Source: Tetragonia tetragonoides
Taxonomy: Eukaryota; Streptophyta; Magnoliopsida; Caryophyllales; Aizoaceae
Assembly: GCA_038025085.1 (NCBI GenBank)
Contig: CM076147.1
Span: 44,786,766 to 44,850,765, forward strand
Length of the DNA stretch: 64,000 nucleotides
Direction: 5' to 3'
In this document: in pieces, positions 47,838 through 60,415 of the stretch
How positions within the stretch are numbered: position 1 is the first letter of the stretch
How the letters are laid out: every line of letters starts with the position of its first letter
Notes under the pieces: model-generated
Databases searched by the model: none
What the model saw: only the letters and a program-made list of their open reading frames with translations
What the model was told of the DNA's origin: nothing
Translations under genes and position numbers: made by a program

Positions 47838-48499
47838 TTTACGTATACCTTTTGTTGGAAACCTAAAAAGCCGCAATCCTGACTGCGAGAGCATATAGCT
47901 TCAAAAAAATGGGGAAAAAAATTTGAGACCTCACTATAATAATAGAGAGAGCTTGGGGATATGTTAGGTGGCACATGGATGGTGGGGAGCCATGCTCGAT
48001 ACCCAAAAACCGTGGAGTACGTAGATCTGCCCAGTGCATAACTTTTATAATGGTAGACGCTTCATGTCGCACCGCTTGCCTTCCTTCGCCCACAAGCCCT
48101 CTCTCAAGCGAATACCCACTAAAGAGTCTTATAAGGTTTTTAGTGGTTATAATAAGAGTAGACAACGTTGTGCTTAACTTTCATACTGAGATTTTGAGAG
48201 TTTGGAGAATTATTTTCCTAAAGTTCCAGCTCAAACTTTTGAAGTATATTAATAAGTTACCGGTTTTTTTTTTTTTTTAAAATTTTCACTAATTTAATTT
48301 TTAATTCAAAAATAAGCTTAAAAAGAAAAAATTTCCAAAAAAAAAATAAAATAGAATTCACTTCAAAAAAATTGCGAAAAAAAAGTGAAACCTCACTGTA
48401 ATAGTAGAGAGGGCATCAGGATAGGTTTGGTGGCACGGGGTGGTGGAGAGCCATGCTTAGTACCCAAAAAATGTGAATAAGCATCCGATGGAGTTAAGA
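47838..48499. repeat. Two diverged direct repeats next to satellite array 3
   Basis: Segments of about 85-90 bp at about 47927-48011 and 48388-48475 match: both run from a CCTCACT(A/G)TAATA start to GGAGAGCCATGCT/GGGGAGCCATGCT and a TACCCAAAAA end. They lie about 460 bp apart and the second is next to the start of the satellite. The DNA between is AT-rich with no gene. Confidence 0.6.
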
Positions 48500-51400
48500 G
48501 GCCCTTCAGGCTTATCAATAACCCGATGACCTATCCCGAGGGCCTCCCATGTCCCCTAGGGGTGTCCGTGCAATGTAATGCAAAAATATCCACCTTCGTT
48601 TCGGAGTCTCCCGTAAGCTCAAAAAACGTGGATTATAGCCTTCGTTTTTGGCTTATTGGGGCTCGGGTGTCATTTTAGCCCAAACTTGTTCGGGGGGTCT
48701 ACCATGACCCTAGAGGACCCTCAGTGCCCCCGGAGGGTCATCCGGATCCCCAAACTTCGATATCACCCATGCCTTTAGTGCTCCGACTCTTACACCAGTG
48801 TCCCATAAAACGCCTCTCCAAGCCTATTAGGGACTGGACCAGAAACCACAAGGGCCTCCCATGTACCCTAGGGTTGTTCCGTGCGATGTGGTGTTAAAAA
48901 ATCCACCTTCGTTTCGGGGCCTCCTGAAAGCCCAAAAACCATGGACTATAGCTTTCATTTTCGGCTTCTCGAGACCCAGGTGTCACTTTTGCCCAAACTT
49001 TTTCGGGAGGTCTATCATGACCTTAGAGGACCCTCGTTGCCCTAAGAGGGTCATCCGGATCCCAAACTTTGATATCACCAATGCCTTTGGCGTTTTAGCT
49101 CTTACACCAGGCCAGTGTCCCGTAAAACGCCTTCACAAGCTCATCAGGGACCAGATAAGCGACCCCGAGAGTCTCACATATCCCTTAGGGGTGTTCCGTG
49201 CGATTTGGTGCGAAAATTTCCACCTTCATTCTGGGGCCTCTCGAAAGCCCCAAAAACGTGGATTATAGCCTTTGTTATCGGCTTCCGGGGGCCCATGTGT
49301 CATTTTTGCCCTAACTTCTTCGGGGGTCTATCATGACCGTAGAGGATCCTTGATGCCCTGAGAGGGTCATCCGGATCCCCAAATTTCGATAACAACCATG
49401 CATTCGATGTTACGACCTTGTGTCATGTAAAAATGCCCTTACAAGCCTATTAGGGGCTCGATAATGAACCCCGAGGGCCTCCCATTTCCCTTAGGGATGT
49501 TTCGTGCAATATGGTGCGAAAATTTCCACCTTCGTTTCGTGGCCTTTCGAAAGCCCAAAAAACGTGGATTATAGCCTTCGTTTTCGGCTTCAGGGGGCGC
49601 GGGTGTCATTTTTGCCCAAAAACATTCTGGGGGGTCTATAGGACCCTCGATGCCCTGGGAGGGTCTTCCGAAACCCAAACTTCAATATCACCAATGCATT
49701 TGATGGTTCGGTCCTTCCATTGGTGTCCCGTAAAAACACCCTTACAAGCCTATTAGGGACTCGATAATGGGCCCAGGGGGCCTCTTACGTTAAGTAAGGG
49801 TGTCCCGTGCGATGTGGCGGGAAAATATCCACCTTCGTTTCGGAGATTTCCGGAAGCCCAAAAAACGTGGATTATAGGCTTCGTTTTCGGCTTTCGGGAG
49901 TCCAGGGGTCATTTTTGCCCTAACTTTTTCATGAAGTCTATCATAGCCCTAGAGGACCCTCGTGTCCCGGGAGGGTCATCCTCCGCAAATTTCGATATCA
50001 CCCATGCATTTGATGTTACGTCCCTTACATTGATGTCTTGTAAAAGCGTCGTTACAAGCCTAATAGGGACCCGATAATGGACCACGAAGGCCTCCCATTT
50101 CCCTTGGTGGTGTTCCGTTGAATGTGGTGCGAAAATTTGCACCTTCGTTTCGGAGCCTCCTGGAAGCCCAAAAAACGTGGATTATAGCCTTGGTTTTCGG
50201 CTTTTAGGGGCGCGGGTGTCATTTTTTCCCAAAATTTCCTGGGGAGTATATCATGATCCTAAAGAGGACCCTAGGTTAGAGCTGGAAATTTTTCGGGTTG
50301 GGTCGGGTTCGGGTTCGGGTTATATATAAACGGGTTAAAAAATGCTTGACCCAACCCTAACCCGTTTATTAAACGGGTTGAAAACTCCAACCCTAACTTT
50401 ACCCATTAAATAAACGGGTTGACCCATTTAACCCATTAATTTTTGGAGAAAATAATTAAATTTTATTTATAAAAGAAAAAAATAATATTTAAATTATCAA
50501 ATAAGTATGTACCTGTGAAATAAACTATTAGGTTAAGAGAAAATGATATATTCTCATCATTATCAAATATTTATGTCACAAAATGTGTTCATATTCAATT
50601 TTCTTTTTTGTCATAAGTGAGTAAACGGGTTAGGTGGGTTATTGTCGGGTTAGAGTCTTTCAACCCTAAGCTTACCCATTTATTAAACGGGTTAGTCGTG
50701 TCGGACCCATTTAATTAAACGCGTTGAAAATCAAAAACCCAAACCCGCTTACTTCGGGTTAGGTTTGTGTCGGGTTGTCGTGTCGGGTCAGCTTTTGCTA
50801 GCTCTACTCTAGGTGCCCCCGGAAGGGTCATCCGGATCCCAAACTTCGATATCACCCATGCATTCGATGTTTTGGGCCTTACATTGGTGTCCCATAAAAA
50901 AGCCCATACAAGTCTATTAGGGACCTGATAATGGACCCCGGGGCTCTACTATGTTAGCTAAGGGTGTCCCGTGCGATGTGGCGCGAAAATATCCACCTTC
51001 GTTTTGGGGTCTCTAGGAAGCCCAAAAAACGTGGATTATAGCTTTCGTTTTCGGCTTCCAGAGGGCCGGGCTTCATTTTTGCCTCGAAATTTTTCGGGGG
51101 GTCTATCATGACCCTAGAGTACCCTTGGTGCCCCAGGAGGGTCATCCGAATCCCCAAACTTCGATATCACCCATGCATTCGATGTTTTGGCCTTACATTG
51201 GTGTCCCATAAAAACGACGTTACAAGTCTATTAGGGACCTGATAATGGACCCAGGGGCCCTCTTATGTTAGCTAAGGGTGACCCGTGCGATGTGGCGCGA
51301 AAATATCCACCTTCGTTTCGGGGTCTCCCGAAAGCCCAAAAAACGTAGATTATAGGCTTCGTTTTCAGCTTCCGAGTGCCCGAGTGTTTTTATTTTTTTC

Positions 51401-53048
51401 TCGAACTTTTTCGGAGGGTCTATCATGGCGCTATAGGACCCTTGGTGCTCCAAGAGGGTCATTCGGATCTCAAACTTCAATATCAGCAATGCATTCGATG
51501 TTCCGGCCCTTACATTGGTGTCTTGTAAAAACGCCCTTACAAGTCTATTAAAGACCCGTTAATGGACCAAGAAGGCCTCCCATGTCCGCTAGGGGTGTTC
51601 CGTGGAATGTGGCGCAAAAATATCCACCTTCATTTCGGGGTCTCCCGGAAGCGCAAAAAACGTGGATTATAGGCTTCGTTTTCGGCTTTCGGGGTCTCCC
51701 GAAAGCCCAAAAGACATGAATTATAGGCTTCATTTTCGGCTTTCGGGGGTCCAGGTGTCATTTTTTCCCTATCTTTTTCGAGGGGTCTATCATGGCCCTA
51801 GAGGACCCTTGTTGCCCCGGAAGGGTCATCCGGATCGCCAAACTTCGATATCACCCATGTATTCGATGTTCAAGACCTTACATTAGGGTTTTGTAAAAAC
51901 GCCCTTACAAGCCTATTAGGGACCCGATAATGGACCACCAAGGCCTCTCATGTCCCTTAGGAGTGTTCTGTGGAATGCGGTGCGAAAATTTTCATCTTCG
52001 TTCTGGGGCCTTCTGGAAGCCCAAAATACGTGGATTATTGCCTTCGTTTTCGGCTTCCGGGGGCGCGGGTGTCATTTTTGCCCAAAATTCCCCGGGGGGT
52101 CTATCATGATCCTAGAGGACTCTCGGTGCCCTCGAAAGGGTCATCCGGATCCTAAACTTCGATATCACCCATGCATTCGATGTTTTGGCCCTTATATTGA
52201 TGTCTCGTAAAAACGCCCTTACAAGCCTATTAGGCACCTGATAATGGAACCCGGGGCCCTCTTATGTTAGTTAAGGGTGTCCCGTGCAATGTGGCGTGAA
52301 AATATCCATCTTCGTTTCGGGATCTCCTAGAAGCTCAAAAAACGTGGATTATAGGCTTAGTTTTCGGCTTCTGGGGGCCCGGGTGTCATTTTTGCTCTAA
52401 CCTTTTTGGGGGGTCTATCATGGTCCTAGAGCACCCTTGGTGCCCCGGCAGGGTCATCCGGATCCCCAAACTTCGATATCACCCATGCATTCGATTTTCC
52501 GGCCCTTATATTGGGGTCTTGTAAAAACGCCCTTAAAAGCCTATTAGGGACCCGATAATGGACCACGAAGGCCTTCCATGTCTCCTAGAGGTGTTCTGTG
52601 GAATGTGGTGCGAAAATTTTCACATTCGTTTTGGGGCCTCCCGGAAGCCCAAAAAACGTGGATTATAGCCATCGTTTTCGGCTTCCGGGGGCGCGAGCGT
52701 CATTATTGCCCAAAATTCCCTGAGGGGTCTATCACGATCATAGAGGACCCTCGGTTGCCCCAAGAGGATCATCTGGATCCCAAACTTCGATATCACCCAT
52801 GTATTCGATGTTTTGGCATTTATATTGGTGTCTCGTAAAAATGCCTACAAGCCTATTAGGGACCTGATAATGGACTCCGGGGCCCTCTTTTGTTAGCTAA
52901 AGATGCCTCGTGCGATGTGGCGCGAAAATATCCACCTTCATTTCGGGGTCTTTCGGAAGTCCAAAAAACGTGGATTATAGGCTTTATTTTCGACTTCTAT
53001 GGGCCCAGATGTCATTTTTACCCTAACTTTTTCGGAGGGTATATCATC
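48500..53048 (-). repeat. Satellite array 3 (inverted), about 312-bp monomer, about 13 copies
   Basis: Reverse complement of the repeat in arrays 1 and 2. The landmark CGTGGATTATAG recurs near 48628, 49256, 49565, 49867, 50178, 51028, 51661, 52030, 52345, 52658 and 52968, with changed copies between. At least two monomer types are present: one with a CTCTTATGTTAGCTAAGGGTG region and a GATGTGGCGCGAAAATATCC region, and one with CTCCCATGTCCCTTAGGGGTG and GTGGTGCGAAAATTT. They alternate in part. A hAT-like element interrupts the array at 50277-50806, and one monomer has an internal 54-bp tandem duplication (51634-51741). Confidence 0.95.
50277..50806. mobile_element. hAT-like non-autonomous element inside satellite array 3
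   Basis: Inverted ends TAGAGCTGGAAATTTTTCGG and (reverse complement of the right) TAGAGCTAGCAAAAGCTGAC. 8-bp flanks CCCTAGGT (50269-50276) and CTCTAGGT (50807-50814) differ at one base and together restore the satellite order around the insertion. Interior rich in CGGGTT/AACCCG words; no transposase. Same terminus as the element at 34649. Confidence 0.82.
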
Positions 53049-53640
53049 ACACGGGCATGCACACGGGCTTAAAGAATAAAAAAATTACTCCTAACAAATT
53101 GACGATAGCATTAGCAATTAGCATGGGGTAGGGCCCGACTCAACAAGGCTACAAGTCACTATAATCATGTGATTTTGATCATAATGACGGTTTATTTTAA
53201 CACGCTTGCATCACTAAATCAAGACAGAAATTAAAGGACTTTATTCGAGTATCATTCGATGTACCGCATACCTCAATAATATTTGAATGCTTATCCAGCA
53301 AAATTCTACTCATACTCGTGACAGACATTTCAGAACGGAACTGGGTGGGACATATCACATACACATATATTCATGCCCCATTAAGTGCACTCGCTAAACA
53401 AATTAATAATGTACACTAATTCAAGAAATTTGTCAACCAGTGACCATGTCCTATACAGAATAAATCACTTTCTGAGAGACTCGTCCATGTCTTTTCCACA
53501 CGTTACGGATGATACGACACTTACAAATTTCATTTCCTAGCAAAATGTACACGCTTCCGAAATCCGATAGATGTTTCCTTTGCAATCTTGATCAAATTCT
53601 TCCTAGGTAATCCCAGGAATCACAAACATCAGAAGACTTC
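53049..53640. other. Spacer and 3' UTR of the WEB-family gene
   Basis: No gene seen. The part near 53640 is presumably 3' UTR of the minus-strand gene. Confidence 0.5.
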
Positions 53641-56600
53641 TCAGTTTTCACCAGGCAGATAAGATGGTGATCCACCTTCCGCTTGACTTTTCTTCTTCTG
53701 GAACATGCCACTAAGACTAGGCATAAGTACTTTCTTTGACATTGAAGTTCTCTGCTTATCCAATTTCTTGCCCCCAATTACTTTTTCTGTTGCATCCGGA
53801 TTCTGTATCTGGTACTCGATAGGCCCTGACTTGGTCTGCATCAGGTGTGTTTGTGTCTGAGTCGCTGTCTGTACTCGTGCTTGTACCTGCGTTGCTGCCA
53901 GAATGCGAGATGCAGCTTCAGCGGCCTTCTTTTGCTCCCTCTCTCTCCATCTTCGAAGCTCCCCCTCCACAGCCTTCTTGGCTGCTCCAGCCATCTCTGC
54001 CTTCTTTAAGGCCTCCTCTGTGGCAGCCTTCATATCTTCTATCTCCTTCTGAGCAGCCTCTAACCTCTTGAGTGCCTCATTCTCACTTGCCTTCACAGCT
54101 TCCACTTGTGCTACTGCAGCTGCCACCTTCATCTCTGCAAGCTTCTCCGACTCTTCTGCCTTTCTGCTCAATGCCTGAAACTCATCCCTTGAGATTGTGA
54201 TCTTGGCACCCGACTCAGAGGTAGAGGAACGAGCAGCATCTGTTTCCTCAGACAAGGTCTTGATGTGATCAAGGGCCCTCGCCTCTTCTGCTTTAGCTTC
54301 CTCGGCTTCTTGAAGTGCTATTTTCAACTGCAGCTCCGCTTCTTCTAGAGAAATCCTTGTGGCCGCAGCTTCCTTCTGCAGCTCTTCAGCCTTAATTTTC
54401 ATCTCTTCTGATTCACGTCTTGCATTTTCTGCTTCTGATGCGAGTTGATTTAATGTAGCAATCATTTCATCTGATGCTCCCCTAGCTTTCGCTTCTTCTG
54501 CAAGAGAAGCCTCAAGCTCAGACTTACATTTCCTAAGCTTGACATGCAGATTCCCAGCAATTGATTCTGTTTCTGCCTCTTTCTCTCTCAATTCTGCATG
54601 CTCCTTTCTTAAATTCTCCAGTTCCTGCTTGAGAGAATCTACCAAGCTCTGCAGGGCATTTTCCTCTTCCAACACTCTCTGCAGAGATTCTTTAGCACCA
54701 TCCAGCTCTGAAGTAATATTTTTCACAGAGTCCATGTCTGATGCCTTAGCATTCTCCACTTCATTCCTTAGAGCCTCAATCTCACTCATTGCTTCCGTCA
54801 ATTGAGCCTCAAGGTTTTTCGCAACTTCAGGATCAAACTCTTTCTTCATCATCTGCAACTTCTTGGCAGACTCTTCCAAACTGGCTTTGTAAGACTGCCT
54901 CTCAATGTCCTTCTCAGCAAAGATCTTTGCTTGTTGCTGCTGGGCTTGAACTGATGCCTGCCTCACTTGCTCAATTGTGTCTTTCAGGGTAGAAATTTCT
55001 TTCGAAAGTTCAGAAGCCCGTTCAACATTTGCTTTTGCGGCAAGCTCAGCTTCTGCAGCTTTCTTCACGGCAGTAGCTTTCGCTTCAAAAGATGTATCGT
55101 AATCCTGGCGGATTTTTGCTAGCTCTTGCTTTGCAGCATTAAGTTCAGAGAGTACATTTGTGTACTGTTCTCTTGCACTCCCTGAGTCCTCCTTGTGGAA
55201 ACCATTGGTCACAGCAAGGTTGCTACTGTCAGCTTCCTCAAGCTGCTTTGCGTGTTTCTTCGCAGCTTCTGTCGCTTCAATTGCAGCTTCCTTACTTTCA
55301 GTTAGAACTCTGAGCTTGTGGGACAGATTTTCCACTGTCAGCTTAGCCTTTTCAAGTTCTACTACTGCTTCGGCTTTGGTGTTTTCAGCATTTTCTAGCT
55401 GCTCCTTTAACTTATTCAGCTGTTTTTGGGCGAGGTGAAACTGCGACTCTTTAACCAAGACTTTCTGCAGCAACGCAAGGACTAATCATTTCAACAACTA
55501 AAAAAACTCTACAAATGAACAAACAATATATGATATGTCCGAAAAAGTGCAGTAAAAATTGAAAAAAAAAACAAAGATCAGGTTTCTATTGAATGATGCT
55601 ACCAGCTACCGCAAACGTCAAAAACCACTATTCCATATTGAAATGGAGAAAATAAGAGCAGTTCATCACACGTCAATATCTTACTCTCACGATAAACAAA
55701 GTCATGGGGCTACATCCATACATGGAATCAAGCCCCCACAAAAGGCCTCAATGGTCATAACAGTAAACTAAATATAAAATATCCTGCTTCTTTCTTCACA
55801 AGGATTTCCGAAAAGAAAATAGAGAACAAACTCAACTTGATTTCTAGAAAACTAAACACATGGACACCTCCCTCCAATGGAAACATTCTTTCATGCCTCA
55901 ACTGATTAGGCTAGGTGCATTTAGACCTCCCCAAACCTTACAACGGCGGAATCAAATTAGGGTTTTATTTTTATTATTTTTTGATGCCAGCCAATAGATT
56001 CCTCCCACACCCCATTCTCCTCTTTTTCTATTTTACTAAGGTCCACCTGGTGCACAGGTTCTTTTTTATAACATTTGACATATTTATTTTCTTACATGTT
56101 ATATATTCAAAGAATTATAGTACAAGCGTTTCATGTTGAAGTACTTTTGAAATCCAGTGGTATACAAATTAATGAATTCTTGATATGTGGCAAAAAAAAT
56201 TTATACTACCACCTTCCCCTAATATTTGCCACTTTTGAAAACCGTGACTCACATAAAGTAGGAAACATTTTGGGCAGAAGAAAATTATGATGTACATTTT
56301 GGTCAAAGATCAACAATATTTTGGAGAGAGACCTACCACTCGCATTAAAGTCAAAGCCTATTTTTTCCCAAACAATTTCGTTTTTTAAAGCTTGTTTAGG
56401 CAGCGTCACTAGGCGCCTAGTTCTATGATCAATGCCTTATACTACATATCAGATTAGATTAGAGGCTGCAGCCTGCAGGGAACCAGGTCCACAAGCGAAA
56501 GACTACACAGGCACAGGCCACAAAGCACATGATTTCTGCACTTAAAGGATGCCTAATCAGATTAGAAGAAATACAAAGCATTAAAGTCCTTTAGTAGTAA

Positions 56601-56893
56601 TAGTACTATGTTCTGGTGTTTGCAGAATTTACATGGCGGCTCGTAGTCCATCCCACTCATGCTCCTATTGTCCCAACAATTTCAATTAACAAGATCGTAT
56701 TCCAGACCATATGACGTACCTCTGCTGAATGTGGTTTTGACTTTTTGATTGCATGTCTTTCTCCAGAAAAAGCAACCTCACCAAATAAGTTGACAGCATC
56801 TTTCACGGACTGAAACGGTGCCCTTGTATCTATCTCCCCTACCTCAACCTTAGAAGAATTTGTCTTTTTTGGCCGTTCATTTGTATGCAACAT
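53641..56893 (-). CDS. TREPH1: WEB-family (DUF827) coiled-coil protein, TREPH1-like
   Basis: Two coding exons on the minus strand, 56893-56720 and 55464-53641, join in frame to 665 residues. The N-terminus has the family start region TRAPFQSVKDAVNLFGEVAF. Almost all of the rest is a long coiled coil, rich in Ala, Glu and Lys with heptad-like spacing (for example EKAKLTVENLSHKLRVL and EALKRLEAAQKEIEDMK). The tail reads KKVLMPSLSGMFQKKKSQ and ends SPSYLPGEN, as in WEB-family members. By family, WEB proteins act in chloroplast movement or in touch signalling (TREPH1, At5g55860 from memory); symbol assigned by likeness and gene order. A donor-like site at about 59541 and an acceptor-like GCAG at about 56925 suggest a long 5' UTR intron. 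Confidence 0.87.
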
Positions 56894-59800
56894 TTTTCTG
56901 AATTAATCTTCAATAATTTGAGGCTGCCCGCAGAAAACAAAGAACAATCACAATAAGCCATTTGTACAAGGTTGAGAGCAACGTAGTACTACAGATAAGT
57001 TCAGAAAGAGATTACAGGCAGGACAGATGCCTTGAAATTAGGCACTCCAATCGTTCTTAGAAGATTGAAAAATCATTATACCATAACAATGAACCTGCCC
57101 CCTATGACTCAAATTTTGCAAAAAGGCTACCAATAGACAATCAGACAAAACAACCGCGCAAAGTTCTAAAGCTGGGACTCATTTTGTTCATAATTCATTT
57201 CTTCAGATTAGATTTTGTTACAAAATTTTGCGATTACTACTGACCAGCAGTACCTTCAGATTAGTTTTTGGCCTTGTTTGGTTCAAACTAAGGTTTACTT
57301 CCTTAAGGAAGTTACAGTTCCTTGAAAGTAAATTCCTTTACCTGTTTCCTAGGAAGTTGGAATATCATGTGTTCAGTTCTATTTATTTGTAGATACACAT
57401 TGGCAATGAAGAACTGGCAAATAACAATTAGCATGTCACTAGATAAAGTTTAAGGGAAAAGAATGTCCTTATTGCTGGGAGAAGCACAGGAAGTTGAACT
57501 GACTAGGTTCCCAAGGTCAGCAACTGTCTGCAGGAATTTGATTTTCAGCCCAAGTGCGACTTCTTACACAACTTTTTGGTTTTTTGAAACCGTACCCTGT
57601 AAATATTTCACTTCCTTGGAACTCCTATTCCCCATTGTTTACTTATTGTGTAATAAACACGGCCTTTGTCTTTCTCATTCCTATTATTCAGACATAAAGA
57701 TTTAGCATTCTTTTATTACTACTACTCCTGGTTCCTGGTGCATATCATAGAGTATTACTTCAGGGCAAAGGCTTTATTTCATTTTCAACTTTTCTTCTTT
57801 CCACCTTTCCCGATCAGCAGGACAGCATCTTACTTCTGTTTGACCAAATAATTTCCACTAGTTCAATCTCAAATTCTCAAAAAAGTGGTTGAGTACTTGA
57901 AAACTGAATAATATATAGTGAAGGACCACTACGCCTGACAGACTCCTCTAGATAACACAAAACATGCGCACTTCTTTTTAAAGGCAAAAGAAACTGAAAA
58001 TGGAAAATTGGAAAATTAGTTCACAATATTGGGTACCAAAGTTCATTTCCACCCACAATCCCCCCCCCCTCCAAAAGTAATTATTATATTCCCAAAATAG
58101 AAGGCGGGAAGGTGACCAGGTTCACATGATCAGAACAGCTAACATGTCAGGTTGGCATAACTGGTTCTAAGTATGAGTGCATCTCAAATAAGCCGACGCA
58201 AAGAAATAGTCATTCCACATTTCTTTCTTCTTTTTGTTCTGGTTATCCCCTCTCCCCTCTACAGTGCTAGGAGACAGTTTTGCATTTTAACCAATCAGGA
58301 TCTATCTTAAAGCTGACAATAGGATTTTTGTCCACCACAAACTGGAAAAGGTGGAGGTTAGAGGAATCCTTTCATATGAGCTCTCAATACATTTCTTGCA
58401 TTATACAATATAAACAATAACAATTATAATAATAGTGTTAAAAAACATCAAGTTACAAACTAAACCCTCAACCACTCAGAGCTATAACTTAAGACAAAAC
58501 AGCTGCCTCCGCCTCCCCTACACAAAATAGAGCAAGGGACAAGCCATATGAGAGCATAGGGGAGAAGATCAAGTGGAGGTTCTGAAAGGGAGCAGATAGT
58601 CTCAAGGTGTCTTGCTAGGAACTCAGACTGCGCAGCTCGTTTCAAAAATGGTTTTTCACATAATTTAAAATCAAGACCATAGCTGCCCCGTCCTGAACTC
58701 ATCAGCCAGAGGAAAAACAATGCAAAAACGGTAAGACAGGTATTATGAAAAGCACATTGACAACAGAATAGCCATATTCCCCAAAGTTCTCAGATTCCCA
58801 AACTACTTCAGAAATATAAGATTAGCTATATCAAGACAAAATGGTGAACATCAAGCAACATCTAAGGTGCTCAAAATGTTGGTGGCTTCCCTAGAATCAT
58901 AAACCTCAACTCAAAAAGCTGAGTAGAATTGATTGAGGGGTGGGTGGGGATAATCATAGAATAAAAAAGCTAGTATTAAAAAGTATCCCCATGATGACAA
59001 AACTAAAAAGGCAATAACCCATTTGAGCAGAATGTGAACAAATAGCAATTAGGTTTACAAGTAATTAAACATTCTGACATAAGTACTATACAAATAAGCC
59101 ACATTCAAAAATCTGCCCAATTAATTTCACTCCAAAAAAGAAAAAAGAAAATCCCCCCCTTCCTGTTTAAAGCACCTACAGATTGTACAAGATCAGCTCA
59201 TATTGTTAGACAAACAAGGGAATTCGAGTAATAGTAATATCTGTGAAATCACAAAATTTGACACTCCACAATACCCAGAAAAATAGAAAAAAACTAAAGT
59301 TGGAGTCTTTGATCCGCCGAAGGTTTCAATGATGAAAAAGTAGCAACTTTTCCTACCTAACAAAGAAACCAAAGAAAAACCCTTATCCAATAATCCAAAT
59401 AAGACGCTCCAAAGAAAACAAGAAAAAAGTAAAAAGAAAAGAAAGAAAAGGCAACATCAATCAACATACAATCAATAACGCTAAAACAAACTGAAAGCAA
59501 CATGAATAAAAAGAAAGGAGAAATGATATAAAATTACGAACCTGAAAGAAACCCTAAGAAAGGAGTTCAAGAAGATGGCCAAAACCCTAGAAATTGTCGT
59601 CACACGACGAAAAATAAAACGTCAAAATCCAATGGTTGTCACCGCCAGCAAAGAGTGCTTTGTTCGATCATGACTCTCTTTTTCCTCCAAATTCATACCT
59701 CAAGAACAAAAAATAAAAGGGAAAAATCTTGGAAAATGGAAAGAGAGTAGTAGAGCACTAAGACATATCATGAAATCGGAGGAAAAAGGAAGAATCTTGG

Positions 59801-60230
59801 TGATGATACGAAGGAGTATTAAGGTATGATTGAGGAAATTAGTGGGGTTTAGGTTCAGATTGAATTTAAGTTTTGAGCGTAGAGATTTGGAAGAAAACTA
59901 TGATGAGAGAGAAAGGGAAAAGGGGTGGATGAGTTCACAGAATCACAGGGAGAGAAAGAGAGAGAAGAGAGAGAGAGAGAGAGGGGTTTGAAAAATGGAA
60001 AGCTGGGTTTGTTAAAGCAGACAAAATACGAAACGAAAGAGAGGAGAGAGAAAGAGAAAAACAGAGCCAGGTCAAAGAAGACGCACCGTCCCCCATTCTC
60101 TCTGTCTGAACCACAATAGCAGCTGACTGAGTTTACTATTGTCTTGTCCTCTGGCATTTCCCTCGTGTCCCCAAACAAGGATTGCATTACTACCGGGAGT
60201 AAAGTGTACAATAATAATTACATAAATTAT
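56894..60230 (-). promoter_or_regulatory. 5' UTR, probable leader intron and promoter of the WEB-family gene
   Basis: No coding sequence of substance. On the minus strand, a leader exon probably lies near 59542-60000 with a GT donor at about 59541 (CTTTCAG/GTTCGT), joined to an acceptor near 56925 just before the start codon. Upstream are CT/GA-rich runs (about 59953-60060), common in plant core promoters. Transcript structure is inferred. Confidence 0.45.
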
Positions 60231-60407
60231 GAGCAAGGATCCTCTCTATTTTATACTAAAAATGGAGATTTTTATTTCCTAAATCAAGGGTTAGAACTTC
60301 TCTCTTTTACTTGTTTGTATTTTATACAAGAAAGAAGGAGATCCAACCTTCCATTTAGGAAATAGAACCCCTCCATTTCTTGTATAAAATGGAGAGGATC
60401 TTAGCTT
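60231..60407. mobile_element. Fold-back MITE with 9-bp target duplication (Mutator-like)
   Basis: The left end GAGCAAGGATCCTCTCTATT pairs with the right (reverse complement AAGCTAAGATCCTCTCCATT). Perfect 9-bp flanks ATAAATTAT are at 60222-60230 and 60408-60416. Termini are like those of 22682-22844. Confidence 0.8.
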
Positions 60408-60415
60408 ATAAATTA

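Noticed and set aside
48861..49268. 135-codon plus-strand frame and many similar short ones at 7000-9300 and 49000-53000
   Set aside because: All are translations of the same satellite monomer, in its minus-strand sense relative to arrays 1 and 2.
53041..53075. Helitron end from the CACACGGGCATGCACACGGGC stretch at the edge of array 3
   Set aside because: No CTRR terminus follows at the right distance and the hairpin is weak.
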